A stretch of DNA of 64,000 nt from UMGS75 sp964507405 (lineage in GTDB: Bacteria; Bacillota_I; Bacilli_A; ML615J-28; CAG-313). Position numbers and translations under genes: made by a program. The notes beneath the pieces were generated by a model. It saw only the letters and a list, made by a program, of their open reading frames with translations, had not been told where the DNA came from and did not search any database. Positions 39,304 to 48,244 of this stretch are shown here, one piece after another. Position 1 is the first letter of the stretch. Each line of letters begins with the position of its first letter. The stretch covers positions 1 through 64,000 of the forward strand of contig CAZDPJ010000007.1 in NCBI GenBank assembly GCA_964507405.1. The letters are read 5' to 3'.

Positions 39304-39337
39304 TAAAAAAGAAGGAATTTAGTTTCCTTCTTTTTTT
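39304..39337 (+). terminator. Terminator after lysS
   Basis: AAAAAAGAAGGAA pairs with TTCCTTCTTTTTT across a 6-base loop; a T run follows. It begins about 10 bases after the lysS stop. Confidence 0.85.
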
Positions 39338-39362
39338 AATTTATTATTCCAAGACAGTATCA

Positions 39363-39893
39363 TTATCTTAATTTCTTATTTAACAAGTATGAAATTATAA
39401 GTTCAATTACAGAATATGTAATAATTAGTATACTAGTAGATAAGACAATATATAACACATATTCATTTGTAAAATATGTTTGTTCATAATCAAAACATCC
39501 AACCACTTCATGTCCTATAAGATCTTCTGAAATATATTTTTTGCCTAATGCCTGAGCGATTATTCCAAAAATTCCAGTTACAAGAGATACGATCGAAAAG
39601 ATAATATTTATTATATTAATTTCTCTTTTCTAAATATATCTTAAACTTAATAAAATAATTCCAAATAATATAACAATACAACATAGGATAAAGAAAATTA
39701 TTCCAATTGCTCCAAAATCAACGAATTTAGCATCATACCAACTGTCTAAGTCTAAATAAACAGTATTCAAATATTTATATGTTTTCAAGATAAACCATTC
39801 TTTTCTTCCAAAAGAAATAAAACATAATATAAAATTAACAATTGTTAATAATAAAACTATTAATTGATAAGGTTTTTTAACTTTTTCCATCAT
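39363..39893 (-). pseudogene. Small four-helix membrane protein interrupted by an in-frame TAG
   Basis: An ATG at 39893 (AGAGGGA ribosome site) opens an 87-residue frame with two membrane helices that ends at TAG (39630-39632). The same frame continues for a further 88 codons without a stop. It encodes a second loop and two more hydrophobic segments (ending ...YLLNKKLR) before TAA at 39363-39365. The second half has no ATG, GTG or ribosome site near its beginning. Together they look like one ~176-residue, four-helix protein broken by a single nonsense codon. Alternatives are TAG read-through, or a genuine 87-residue gene with chance open sequence after it. No family is recognised. It lies downstream of the zinc-ribbon gene in the same direction. 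Confidence 0.55.
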
Positions 39894-39954
39894 TTTCCCT
39901 CTTTTCTTTTTAAAAGCAAAACTATTTAATAATATAAAATAAACTTATTATATT

Positions 39955-41100
39955 TTAGATAAAAGATATAATAATAATTAGAGTAAATATTATTGACACT
40001 GCACTTGCAATAATTCCAATTATTGAAAATGCTTTTTTCGTGGTACCCTTACTTAATGAGATGATGCCAAACACCATAGGTACAATAGAATAAAGTCCAA
40101 ATAATATTGAACATCCCAGATAAGTCTCATCATAATACAAATCTATCGAACAAATCAAACATATCATATTTATAAAAGCAAATGAAAGACCTAAAATAAA
40201 AGATAATAAATTAAATATTCTTCTCAACTTTGATGTTCCACTTCTATTTTCTCCATTTATAGATGAATATTCACCATTTATACATTGATTTATTTCTTCA
40301 TCTGAATATTCTGGCATATACTTTTTAACTTTTTCTTTATATTGTAAAATAATATTTTTATTACTTTCCCCTATTCTTTTTCCAAACAATTCAATTGTAT
40401 CCTTCATAGCTGATATCCATAAAGCACACATTAGTTGTTTTAATTCTGGAAAATCTTCAAATTGATTAATCACTTTTTCTATTCCATCAGAAAACCAATT
40501 TTTACAATTAATCATAGGAATAACTGTATTACGATATGTTTCTATATCTTTCCCTGCTCCAATTAAAGATGCAGGAGAAATTGCTTTAATACCTAACATG
40601 CTATTTCTAAAACTTTTCGCTCTACTGATTAAGCTATTAGCAATACCTTCAACATCTTTTCCAATCATTTGAAACGCATCAAATTTTTCTTTTAATGACA
40701 TTTGTGATGTTCCAATCAATTCAGCAACATTATTAATACAATTACATAACTTATCAGATTTATATCGTAGTTCCCCATTTTTACAATAATACGCATCAAA
40801 ATATGCTAAATAAAATAATGCTTCCCAACTTAAAGGATCCTCTTGTAAAACTAAATCATAATATCTCTTAGCTGCATCCCAGTCATTATTACTTCTAGAT
40901 CTGCGCGCAATAACATATAAATTTTCTAGTTTTTTTGAACTGTCAATTTTTACTTCTCCCTCTACATTCACTACCCCATCAATTTGCATTTTTCTTGCTT
41001 GTTCTACTGTGTATTTACACCCACAATGTTGACATACAAAATAATCATCTTGTTTGAGAAAATCATTTGAGCCACACAATTCACATTTAATTTGAACCAT
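39955..41100 (-). CDS. Zinc-ribbon, TPR-like membrane protein
   Basis: 381 residues. The N-terminus has two Cys pairs (CELCGS and CQHCG, residues ~6-27) forming a zinc ribbon. A TPR-like helical stretch follows (residues ~60-110, pattern W.AAKRYYD..L..DP..WEALFY), then a long helical middle. Three to four membrane helices lie in the last ~100 residues. Such ribbon-TPR-membrane proteins are common but uncharacterised in gut Firmicutes. AAGGAG lies before the ATG. The upstream region carries one arm of a perfect 24-bp inverted repeat that overlaps its likely promoter, and it diverges from a PH-like/SHOCT-like gene. Function is unknown; a membrane-linked regulatory role is speculative. Confidence 0.6.
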   Translation of the reverse strand: MVQIKCELCGSNDFLKQDDYFVCQHCGCKYTVEQARKMQIDGVVNVEGEVKIDSSKKLENLYVIARRSRSNNDWDAAKRYYDLVLQEDPLSWEALFYLAYFDAYYCKNGELRYKSDKLCNCINNVAELIGTSQMSLKEKFDAFQMIGKDVEGIANSLISRAKSFRNSMLGIKAISPASLIGAGKDIETYRNTVIPMINCKNWFSDGIEKVINQFEDFPELKQLMCALWISAMKDTIELFGKRIGESNKNIILQYKEKVKKYMPEYSDEEINQCINGEYSSINGENRSGTSKLRRIFNLLSFILGLSFAFINMICLICSIDLYYDETYLGCSILFGLYSIVPMVFGIISLSKGTTKKAFSIIGIIASAVSIIFTLIIIISFI

Positions 41101-41133
41101 TTCATTTTTCTCCTTATTTAAATTTTTTCAAAA

Positions 41134-41278
41134 AAGTATAATAAATTATACTTTATTTAACAGTATTATTATACATCTTATATTGGTCAAAAATTGTCCT
41201 TTTTTAATGTTTTGACTTCTAAATAGCTAAATAATCATTATTTTTTTAATGTGTAATAAAGTATAATTTATTATACTT
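41134..41278. repeat. Perfect 24-bp inverted repeat in the divergent promoter region
   Basis: The 24 bases at 41134-41157 are the exact reverse complement of 41255-41278, separated by 97 bp. Each arm is itself nearly palindromic (AAGTATAATAAATTATACTT) and holds TATAAT-like elements. No target-site duplication is evident. Either a pair of operators controlling the two divergent genes, or a MITE-like remnant with terminal inverted repeats. The rest of the 316-bp gap (41101-41416) also holds the imperfect palindrome GGTCAAAAATTGTCC near 41188 and no gene. Confidence 0.7.
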
Positions 41279-41416
41279 ATAAAAAATATTTTTACATAAC
41301 TCACTAAAGGACATAATTTGTACATTATATTTATTATAATATAATTGTAAAATAATATTTTTTCACATTAAACAAAGTATTATAATCAAGTAGACTTCCG
41401 AGGGAGGTATAATATA

Positions 41417-42154
41417 ATGGAAGAAAAAGTAATAATTCAAAGTAAAAAATATAATGTTAAAAAATTAGTTTTAATCATTTTACTTATTGGTGCTGCAATT
41501 GCTACAATTTTTTTAATAATAGGTTTAATCGCAAAAGCCGTTGAATTAGGCGAAGATAAAGACTTTTATGGTGAAATATATGATGATGCATACGATACAT
41601 ATCGAATTCATAATAAAAGTGGTTATTGTTCTAAATATCAATGTAGTAATTGTGAACTTATCAATAAATACCCTTCTAAACAAGTATATATTAATGAACG
41701 CTCTCATGCAGATTTTGGAGGAGATTTAATTCCTAGAGGAGTTCTTTGGCTTATTATTTTAATCATATTAGGTAGTTTTGGACTAATTGCTTTAATATTA
41801 TTTTTCTGGTTAAGATCATATCGATTAACTGTAACCGATAAAAGAGTATATGGTACAGCTGCTTTCGGGAGAAGAGCTGATTTACCAGTAGACTCTATAA
41901 GTGCGATATCTAAAATTAGACTATTTAAAGGTATTTCAGTATCTACTTCATCAGGAAAAATTAAGTTTTTGCTTTTAAGAAATTATCATAGTATTTATTC
42001 TTCAATAATTCAACTTTTAATAGATAGGCAAAATAGTCAAACAAGTCCAACAGATATTCCAGACTTAATATTAAAATATAAAAAATTATTAGATGATGGT
42101 TTAATTAATCAAGAAGAATATGATAAAAAGAAAAATGAATTATTAAAAAAATAA
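41417..42154 (+). CDS. Membrane protein with PH-like and SHOCT-like regions
   Basis: 245 residues. One membrane helix (~15-40), then a cysteine-containing extracytoplasmic segment (~45-105, including CSKYQCSNC). A second helix follows (~108-132). The next block resembles a bacterial PH-like (bPH) fold: 'RLTVTDKRVYGTAAF' and 'DLPVDSISAISKI'. The C-terminal 30 residues (ILKYKKLLDDGLINQEEYD) match the SHOCT pattern, a short domain often found at the C-terminus of such membrane proteins. GGGAGG lies 9 bases before the ATG and a TATAAT about 34 bases upstream. It diverges from the zinc-ribbon gene. The substrate is unknown. Confidence 0.7.
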   Translation: MEEKVIIQSKKYNVKKLVLIILLIGAAIATIFLIIGLIAKAVELGEDKDFYGEIYDDAYDTYRIHNKSGYCSKYQCSNCELINKYPSKQVYINERSHADFGGDLIPRGVLWLIILIILGSFGLIALILFFWLRSYRLTVTDKRVYGTAAFGRRADLPVDSISAISKIRLFKGISVSTSSGKIKFLLLRNYHSIYSSIIQLLIDRQNSQTSPTDIPDLILKYKKLLDDGLINQEEYDKKKNELLKK

Positions 42155-42162
42155 GTATTTAA

Positions 42163-42190
42163 AAAACACTAGATAAATATCTAGTGTTTT
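42163..42190. terminator. Bidirectional terminator between converging genes
   Basis: Perfect 13-bp stem AAAACACTAGATA / TATCTAGTGTTTT with a 2-base spacer. The stop codon of the minus-strand gene begins inside the arm (42189), so one structure serves both genes. Confidence 0.85.
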
Positions 42191-42737
42191 AAATTTCATT
42201 TTTTAATTCTAATTCTTCTTTAATTAAAGAAAATACCATATATACTGGTTTAAAATCTAAATCATTTGGTAGATTAGAATCTATTAAATATTCCGCATTC
42301 ATTATAATGCTTTCATCAAAGTCTTTTTTGTTAGATACAATACCATCAAGTTTAAACATTAATTTTTCTATTTCTTCTTTTAAATCATCATTTAATCTTT
42401 CTTCAACATCTAAAAAATCACTAAAGTCATTTAGCATTACAATGCTAATAATAACTGATGAATATTTATTTAATAATTCAGTGTTTTTATCAAGACATTC
42501 TTCATAATAAACTTTAATATCACTTAAAACAGTACTTAAATAACTAAATCCTAAACTAAATATTTCTTCTAAATCTTCATTTAGTTTTTCTTTTTTATTA
42601 TATTTTTGATAAATGTATTCAGTAACTTCCATTACATCATTAATAATTAATAAGAGTGGAGACTTTAAATCATTCATAGTTTGAATGATTTCTGAACAAT
42701 CATCTATATAATTGGCATAATCTTCATAAATATTCAT
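42189..42737 (-). CDS. Hypothetical helical protein (182 aa)
   Basis: Not recognised. It is soluble and almost entirely predicted alpha-helical, strongly acidic, with heptad-like Leu/Ile spacing and no signal peptide or membrane helix. The ATG is preceded by GAAAGGAAA, and a clear promoter with -35 TTGCAA lies upstream. It diverges from hslO and converges on the PH-like/SHOCT-like gene. No function can be assigned. Confidence 0.6.
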   Translation of the reverse strand: MNIYEDYANYIDDCSEIIQTMNDLKSPLLLIINDVMEVTEYIYQKYNKKEKLNEDLEEIFSLGFSYLSTVLSDIKVYYEECLDKNTELLNKYSSVIISIVMLNDFSDFLDVEERLNDDLKEEIEKLMFKLDGIVSNKKDFDESIIMNAEYLIDSNLPNDLDFKPVYMVFSLIKEELELKNEI

Positions 42738-42764
42738 ATATATTTTTTTCCTTTCATTTGTTTT

Positions 42765-42793
42765 ATTGTACTATAATTCTTTGCTTTTTGCAA
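42765..42793 (-). promoter_or_regulatory. Promoter of the 182-aa hypothetical gene
   Basis: Minus-strand -35 TTGCAA (42788-42793), 17-bp spacer, -10 TACAAT (42765-42770). The same hexamers and spacing are used by the giant CvpA-like gene. Confidence 0.7.
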
Positions 42794-42850
42794 GTTTTTA
42801 AACACAATTTATGATATACTAAATTATATATAAATAAAAGGAGTGATATT

Positions 42851-43759
42851 ATGAATGACTATCTTGTTAAAGCACTTGCTTTTGATGATAGTGTTAGAAT
42901 ATATTGTGTAAATGCAACTAACACATTAAATGAAATTGGTAATCGTTTCAACTATTATCCAAGTCCACTAGACGCAGTAGGTAGAGTCTTATGCGTTGGT
43001 GTTATGATGGGATCAATGTTAAAGCTGGAAGAAACTATCACAATTAGAGTTGAAGGAAACGGACCAATAGGAAGAATTGTTGTTGATGCTGATGCACATG
43101 GACATGTAAGAGCATATTCTGAAAATCCACATTGTCATTTTGAATATAATGATGGAAGGCTAAATGCGAAAGCAACAATCGGTGATAAAGGATTTATTAA
43201 TGTAATTAGAGATTTAAAACTAAAAGAACCATTTATAGGTTCTACTCCAATTATCAGTGGAGAAATTGGTGAAGACTTTGCTTACTACTTTATGGTAAGT
43301 GAACAAGTTCCATCTTCTGTTAGTGTAGGAGCACTCGTAAATACTGATAGTATCGCTGAAGCATGTGGAGGATTCATTATTCAACTAATGCCAAACACAA
43401 AAGATGAAGTAATTACCGAACTAGAACAAAGATTAAAAGTTATGCCTACTATGTCTGATATGCTTCATTCTGGTCTAACACCTGAAGAAATCATTTTAAA
43501 TATTAATAAAGATGCGAAAATAATTGAGAAAGTTCCTGTTGAATTTACATGTAATTGTAGTAAAGAACGATTTGAAAAAGGCATTTTATCTTTAGGATAT
43601 GATGAAATTGAAGCAATGATTATAGAAGATGGAAAAGCAGATACTGTTTGTCATTTCTGTGGTAATGAATTTCATTTTTCAAAAGAAGAGTTAGAAAAGA
43701 TTGCTTTAGAAGCAAAAGAAATTAAAACAAGAAAAGAGATGAAACAATTTGAAAACTAA
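42851..43759 (+). CDS. hslO: Redox-regulated chaperonin Hsp33
   Basis: 302 residues; a cytoplasmic holdase activated by oxidation. The N-terminal domain is followed by the zinc-binding switch of four cysteines: CNC near residue 236 and CHFC near residue 268. In the reduced state these bind zinc, and they form disulfides under oxidative stress. Length is normal. GGAGTGAT lies before the ATG, with an extended -10 (TGATATACT) upstream. The last bases overlap the M42 peptidase gene. Confidence 0.93.
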   Translation: MNDYLVKALAFDDSVRIYCVNATNTLNEIGNRFNYYPSPLDAVGRVLCVGVMMGSMLKLEETITIRVEGNGPIGRIVVDADAHGHVRAYSENPHCHFEYNDGRLNAKATIGDKGFINVIRDLKLKEPFIGSTPIISGEIGEDFAYYFMVSEQVPSSVSVGALVNTDSIAEACGGFIIQLMPNTKDEVITELEQRLKVMPTMSDMLHSGLTPEEIILNINKDAKIIEKVPVEFTCNCSKERFEKGILSLGYDEIEAMIIEDGKADTVCHFCGNEFHFSKEELEKIALEAKEIKTRKEMKQFEN

Positions 43760-44765
43760 TCTAGATTTAAAATTATTTGAGCATCTAATGAATATACCAA
43801 GTCCTACAGGATATACCAAAGATGTTATTAACTTTTTAGATGAATATACAACTTCCCTTGGTTATAAAACATCTCGAAATAAAAAGGGAAATTTAATTGT
43901 TCATGTTAACGGAAATAGTGATTATACCATTGGATTAAGTGCTCATGTTGATACATTAGGACTAATGGTAAGATCCATTAATGGAGATGGGGGATTAAGA
44001 TTTACAGTTATCGGTGGTCCTCAACTTGCTACATATGATGGTGAATATTGTACTATTCATACAAGAGATGGAAGAAAATACACAGGTACTGTCCTTTCAA
44101 CAAGTCCAAGTAGTCATGTATATAGTGATGCGAAAAAAGAAAGAAATACTGAAAACATGTATATACGTTTAGATGAACTTGTTTATTCAAAACAAGATAC
44201 TTTAAAACTTGGTATTAATAATGGGGATTTTATTAGTATTAATCCTAAATTTGAAGTTACTGATAGTGGTTTTATAAAAACAAGATTCTTAGATGATAAA
44301 GCTAGTGCGTTTATTCTTTTAGAAATTCTAAAAACTTTAAAGAATGAAAAAATAACTCCTACAGCAAACTTAGAGATTATCTTTTCTACTTATGAAGAAG
44401 TCGGTCATGGAGCATCTTCTATTCCTAATGTCGATGAACTTTTAGCTGTTGATATGGGGTGTATCGGTAGTGACTTAAGTTGTACTGAAGAAATGGTGTC
44501 AATCTGTGCTAAGGATTCATCTAGTCCATATGATTATGATATGATAACAACTCTTGTTGAAAAAGCAAAAGAAAATAAATTAAACTATGCAATTGATATA
44601 TATCCATTTTATGGTTCTGATGCTTCAGCTGCCTTAAAAGGTGGTAATGATATCAAGTGTGCATTAATTGGTGCTGGTATTCAAGCATCTCATGGAATGG
44701 AAAGAACACATCTTAATGGAATCATTAATACTTATAAATTAATATTATCATATATAACAAAGTAA
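43749..44765 (+). CDS. M42 family metallopeptidase (glutamyl aminopeptidase/deblocking type)
   Basis: 338 residues. The di-metal aminopeptidase motifs are present: AHVDTLG (first His and Asp), FLDDKA (bridging Asp), the general-base EEVGHG, AVDMG, and a final ASHGMERTH with the last His ligand. Members form large tetrahedral oligomers that trim peptides in the cytoplasm. The start is a TTG (43749) overlapping the hslO end by 11 bases. It is favoured over the ATG 13 codons later because the first residues (LDLKLFEHLMNIPSPTG) fit the family. Coupled translation with hslO is likely. Confidence 0.88.
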   Translation: MKTNLDLKLFEHLMNIPSPTGYTKDVINFLDEYTTSLGYKTSRNKKGNLIVHVNGNSDYTIGLSAHVDTLGLMVRSINGDGGLRFTVIGGPQLATYDGEYCTIHTRDGRKYTGTVLSTSPSSHVYSDAKKERNTENMYIRLDELVYSKQDTLKLGINNGDFISINPKFEVTDSGFIKTRFLDDKASAFILLEILKTLKNEKITPTANLEIIFSTYEEVGHGASSIPNVDELLAVDMGCIGSDLSCTEEMVSICAKDSSSPYDYDMITTLVEKAKENKLNYAIDIYPFYGSDASAALKGGNDIKCALIGAGIQASHGMERTHLNGIINTYKLILSYITK

Positions 44766-44784
44766 TAGTAATATATTTTAAAAA

Positions 44785-44826
44785 GAATCTAAGTTAGTTG
44801 ATTATTACATCAATTTACTTAGATTC
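44785..44826 (+). terminator. Terminator after the M42 peptidase gene
   Basis: Ten-bp stem GAATCTAAGT / ACTTAGATTC with an inner TTGAT/ATCAA stem and seven Ts following. It ends the hslO-peptidase transcript. Confidence 0.85.
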
Positions 44827-44949
44827 CTTTTTTTCTTTTCATAAATAAAAATATATATTATATAAACACTTACTATTTAGTATTATAAAAATAATTCATA
44901 ATTTTGTTTTATATCAAACTATGCTATAGAAGAAATTATTAAAATGAAC

Positions 44950-45223
44950 TTATTGCTTTTCATATTTTTCTTTCATTAAATTTAAAAATTCACTATCACT
45001 CATAGATGAAGCACCTTTGTCTATATAATCTAAACTTTCATTAATACGACTTGCAACTTACATTTTAACAAACATTTCTCCACATAATTTAATACTCATC
45101 ATAATAGTTTCACCTACCCATTTTTTATAACAATTGAGACATTACTATCTTGACAAATTTTTTTAATATAAGCCGTATTTTTAAGTTCATTTACAGGTAA
45201 AATTTTAAGTAATAATTAGTCAT
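44950..45223 (-). pseudogene. Decayed Phd/YefM-type antitoxin
   Basis: Starting at an ATG (45223) with a GTGGAG ribosome site, a Phd/YefM antitoxin can be read only by changing frame. MTNYYL is followed, after a shift, by ILPVNELKNTAYIKKICQ and SNVSIVIKNG. A one-base deletion (GGGTA-GGT, expected KNGYGE) then leads to GETIMMSIKLCGEMFVKM. An in-frame TAA follows, then VASRINESLDYIDKGASSM and a C-terminal SEFLNLMKEKYEKQ. The order and spacing (PV..L......I.......V.I.KNG.G...MS) are those of the YefM family. No toxin gene is left on either side. The surrounding gap, 44827-45327, holds nothing else recognisable. Confidence 0.75.
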
Positions 45224-45327
45224 ATTCTTTTCTCCACTACTTATTATATACTTTTTAGAGTTTAATTATGCCTTAAAAAACTAATATCAAATAACATATT
45301 ATTATCAATTTAAAGAAATATATAAAT

Positions 45328-45353
45328 ACACACCTAAGTAATCTTAAGTGTGT
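45328..45353 (-). terminator. Terminator after maf
   Basis: Eleven-bp stem (minus strand ACACACTTAAG / CTTAGGTGTGT, one wobble) with a 4-base loop, followed by an AT-rich tail. It starts a few bases past the maf stop. Confidence 0.65.
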
Positions 45354-45357
45354 CATT

Positions 45358-45912
45358 TTATATATATTTCTTTATTTTTTCATATATTGTAGATATTGGT
45401 AATCCTACAATATTATAGTAATCACCTTCTATTTTTTTGATAAATTTAGCACAACTTCCTTGAATAGCATAACTACCTGCTTTATCATATATATATTCAC
45501 TATTAATATATTCATCAATTTCTTGTTCTTTCATTTCATTAAAAGTAACTAAAGATGTAACATAAAACTTATCTACTTGTTTATTTTTAATAATTGTAAC
45601 TCCAGTAATTACTTGATGAGTTCGACTAGATAATTTTGATAACATATGAAAAGCATCATTATAATCTTTAGGTTTTCCTAATATTTCATTATCAATTACA
45701 ACTACTGTATCTGCTCCTATTACTAAATCATTAGTATGTTTACTAGCAACATCATTTGCTTTTTGAAAAGAAAGCTCCATTACTACTTGTTCTGGGGATA
45801 GCGATTCATCAATATGTTCTTCAATAGTTGAGGGAATTACTTGATGGGGTATTTTAGCAAGACTAAGTATTTCTGTTCTTCGAGGTGAAGATGAGGCAAG
45901 TATTATATTCAT
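45358..45912 (-). CDS. maf: Maf-family nucleotide pyrophosphatase
   Basis: 184 residues. Maf proteins hydrolyse non-canonical or modified NTPs (dTTP/UTP class in Bacillus) and have been linked to septum regulation. Motifs seen: the start IILASSSPRR with substrate-binding Ser and Arg residues, GADTVV with the catalytic Asp, LGKP, and the C-terminal GSYAIQG and IEGDYYNIVGLP. It follows rqcP after 62 bp, which contain a GGGTA(a/g)TAACAA imperfect hairpin (45931-45970). It is probably the last gene of the tilS-ftsH-rqcP unit. Confidence 0.93.
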   Translation of the reverse strand: MNIILASSSPRRTEILSLAKIPHQVIPSTIEEHIDESLSPEQVVMELSFQKANDVASKHTNDLVIGADTVVVIDNEILGKPKDYNDAFHMLSKLSSRTHQVITGVTIIKNKQVDKFYVTSLVTFNEMKEQEIDEYINSEYIYDKAGSYAIQGSCAKFIKKIEGDYYNIVGLPISTIYEKIKKYI

Positions 45913-45974
45913 ATTTTTCTCCTAAATTAAAGGGTAATAACAAGAATTAATAATTCATTGTTACTACCCTCTTT

Positions 45975-46232
45975 TTAATTAATTGATTGTTCTGAAACTA
46001 ATTCATACATTAAACTAGCATCAGCTTTTTTAGTAGAATCAACAAGAGAAGTAACTTTTACTTCGATAATTTTTCTACCAAATTGGATTTTAATTAAATC
46101 ATCTATTTTAACTTCTTTTGAAGGTTTCGCTGGAAGATTATTAACATATACTCTTTCAGCTTCACTTGCTTCTTTAGCAAGAGTTCTTCTTTTAATAAGT
46201 CTAGATACTTTTAAATATTTATCTAATCTCAT
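45975..46232 (-). CDS. rqcP: S4-domain RNA-binding protein (RqcP/YabO/HslR type)
   Basis: 85 residues consisting of one S4 domain: MRLDKYLKVSRLIKRRTLA, then VYVNNLPAKPSKEVKIDD. The Bacillus counterpart binds the 50S subunit and helps RqcH add Ala tails in ribosome quality control. The ATG overlaps the ftsH stop by one base, giving tight coupling. In Bacillus this gene precedes yabP/yabQ; here that pair has moved elsewhere. Confidence 0.85.
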   Translation of the reverse strand: MRLDKYLKVSRLIKRRTLAKEASEAERVYVNNLPAKPSKEVKIDDLIKIQFGRKIIEVKVTSLVDSTKKADASLMYELVSEQSIN

Positions 46233-48244
46233 TATTCTTCTCTTTCAGAACTATTATTTTCTTTTTCTGCTTCTTCAGCAAGTCTCTTCATTTCAGCTTC
46301 AGCAATCTTTGCTTTTTTCTTTTCCCACCAAGCAAGTTGACCAGTATTAACTAAATCATCAATATCTTCTTTAGTTAATGTTTCAATTTCAACTAAGTGT
46401 TTAGCAAGTAAGTCTAGAAGTTGTCTATTTTCAGTTAAAATTTGTTGACCTTGTTCATAGCATTCATTAATAATTTTACGTACTTCATTATCAATTTCTA
46501 AAGCTACTTGGTCTGAGAAATTCTTATCTGACATATAGTCACGACCTAAGAAAACTTGACTGCTGTTACGTTCATATTGAACAGGACCTAAACTACTCAT
46601 ACCATATTCAGTAACCATTGCTCGAGCTATGGCAGTTGCTTTTCTAAAGTCATCATGAGCACCAGTTGTCATTTGATTAAATACCATTTGCTCAGCAATT
46701 CTACCAGCAAGTAGGCTTGTAATTTGAGCAGTTAAAGTTTGTTTTGTTTGTAAGAATGTTTCTTCAGCAGGAGTCATTAAATTATATCCACCAGCATCAC
46801 CACGAGGTACAATTGTTATTTTTTGTACAACTGAGGCATGCTTTAATCTAATACCAATAACCGCATGACCTGCTTCATGATAAGCAACTAATGCTTTTTC
46901 AGTATCAGTATATTTCTTAGATTTTTTAGCAGGACCCATCATTACTCTATCAACAGCTTCATCAATATGATAAATTTTAATTTCACGACAGTTTTCTCTC
47001 GCCGCAAGTAATGCAGCTTCATTTAATAAGTTTTCAAGATCAGCACCACTAAATCCAGGTGTACGTCTAGCAATATCCATTAGATTTACACGAGGAGATA
47101 AATGTTTATTACGAGCATGAACTTTTAAGATTTCTTCTCTAGCATTTACATCAGGAAGAGAAATATGAATTTGTCTATCAAATCTTCCTGGACGAAGTAG
47201 AGCAGGGTCTAAGATATCAGCACGGTTTGTTGCGGCCATAACAATGATACCACTATTTGTGCCAAATCCATCCATTTCAACAAGTAATTGATTTAATGTT
47301 TGTTCTCTTTCATCATGTCCACCACCAAGGCCTGTACCACGTTGGCGACCTACAGCATCAATTTCATCAATAAAGATGATACATGGAGCATTTTGTTTTG
47401 CAATTTTAAACATATCACGAACACGGCTTGCACCTACACCAACAAACATTTCAACAAAGTCAGAACCTGAAATTGTAAAGAATGGTACATTTGCTTCACC
47501 AGCAACAGCTCTTGCAAGTAATGTTTTACCAGTTCCTGGAGGACCTACAAGTAATAGACCTTTAGGAATTCTTGCGCCCATCTCAAAGTATTTTTTAGGA
47601 TTCTTTAAGAAGTCAACAATTTCAACCATTTCTTCTTTTTCTTCTTGTAATCCCGCAACATCTTTAAATGTTGTACCAGATTTTCTGCTAAGTCTTGCAC
47701 GACTTCTACCAAAATCAAATGCTTGATTATTAGATTTGCTACCACTTTTTATAAGGAATATAGCAAGACCAACAATTAAAATGATTGGTAAAACAACACT
47801 AATTAAACTTAATACACTAAATGATGAATTAAGAGTTAAATTATTTACAACAAAATAATTACTATCTTCTTCGGTAAGTTCTAATATTTGTACTAGTTTT
47901 GCATACTCTAGTAATTCTTCATAACCCTCATCACTTAAGTTTACTGTAAAATGAGTATATTCACCCATTTGTCCTTTCTTATATGAACCAGTAATAACAT
48001 AGCCTTGATTATCCCCTGTTGCACTTTTACTATCAATTTTATCATAAGAGATTTCACTATTAAGTGTAAGTCCATTTTTACTTATACTAGTTAGAAAAGT
48101 TGCTTGATCTAATTCAGCAGTTTTACTACCTGTTCCTAATACAGCTCTAATAACACCAAATATTACTAAAGCGATAATGAGAAGCATAAATAAACTTCCC
48201 CATCCAAACTTACGTTTTGGACTATTATTCTTTACTTCTGCCAT
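46232..48244 (-). CDS. ftsH: ATP-dependent zinc metalloprotease FtsH
   Basis: 670 residues; a membrane-anchored hexameric AAA+ protease that degrades misassembled membrane proteins. The first membrane helix is at ~18-37. An extracytoplasmic domain (~40-145) is followed by the second helix (~148-168). Walker A is GPPGTGKT, Walker B IIFIDEID, the pore loop FVGVG and the second region of homology RPGRFDRQI. The zinc site is HEAGH, with the third ligand in the TTGAHDDFRKA region downstream. Length and order are standard. Its ATG overlaps the tilS stop by one base. The tilS-ftsH pairing is conserved in Firmicutes. Confidence 0.97.
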   Translation of the reverse strand: MAEVKNNSPKRKFGWGSLFMLLIIALVIFGVIRAVLGTGSKTAELDQATFLTSISKNGLTLNSEISYDKIDSKSATGDNQGYVITGSYKKGQMGEYTHFTVNLSDEGYEELLEYAKLVQILELTEEDSNYFVVNNLTLNSSFSVLSLISVVLPIILIVGLAIFLIKSGSKSNNQAFDFGRSRARLSRKSGTTFKDVAGLQEEKEEMVEIVDFLKNPKKYFEMGARIPKGLLLVGPPGTGKTLLARAVAGEANVPFFTISGSDFVEMFVGVGASRVRDMFKIAKQNAPCIIFIDEIDAVGRQRGTGLGGGHDEREQTLNQLLVEMDGFGTNSGIIVMAATNRADILDPALLRPGRFDRQIHISLPDVNAREEILKVHARNKHLSPRVNLMDIARRTPGFSGADLENLLNEAALLAARENCREIKIYHIDEAVDRVMMGPAKKSKKYTDTEKALVAYHEAGHAVIGIRLKHASVVQKITIVPRGDAGGYNLMTPAEETFLQTKQTLTAQITSLLAGRIAEQMVFNQMTTGAHDDFRKATAIARAMVTEYGMSSLGPVQYERNSSQVFLGRDYMSDKNFSDQVALEIDNEVRKIINECYEQGQQILTENRQLLDLLAKHLVEIETLTKEDIDDLVNTGQLAWWEKKKAKIAEAEMKRLAEEAEKENNSSEREE

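Noticed and set aside
39630..39632. TAG reassigned as a sense codon in this organism
   Set aside because: TAG ends the LRR gene at the expected place, TGA and TAA are also used as stops, and tRNA genes seen here are ordinary.
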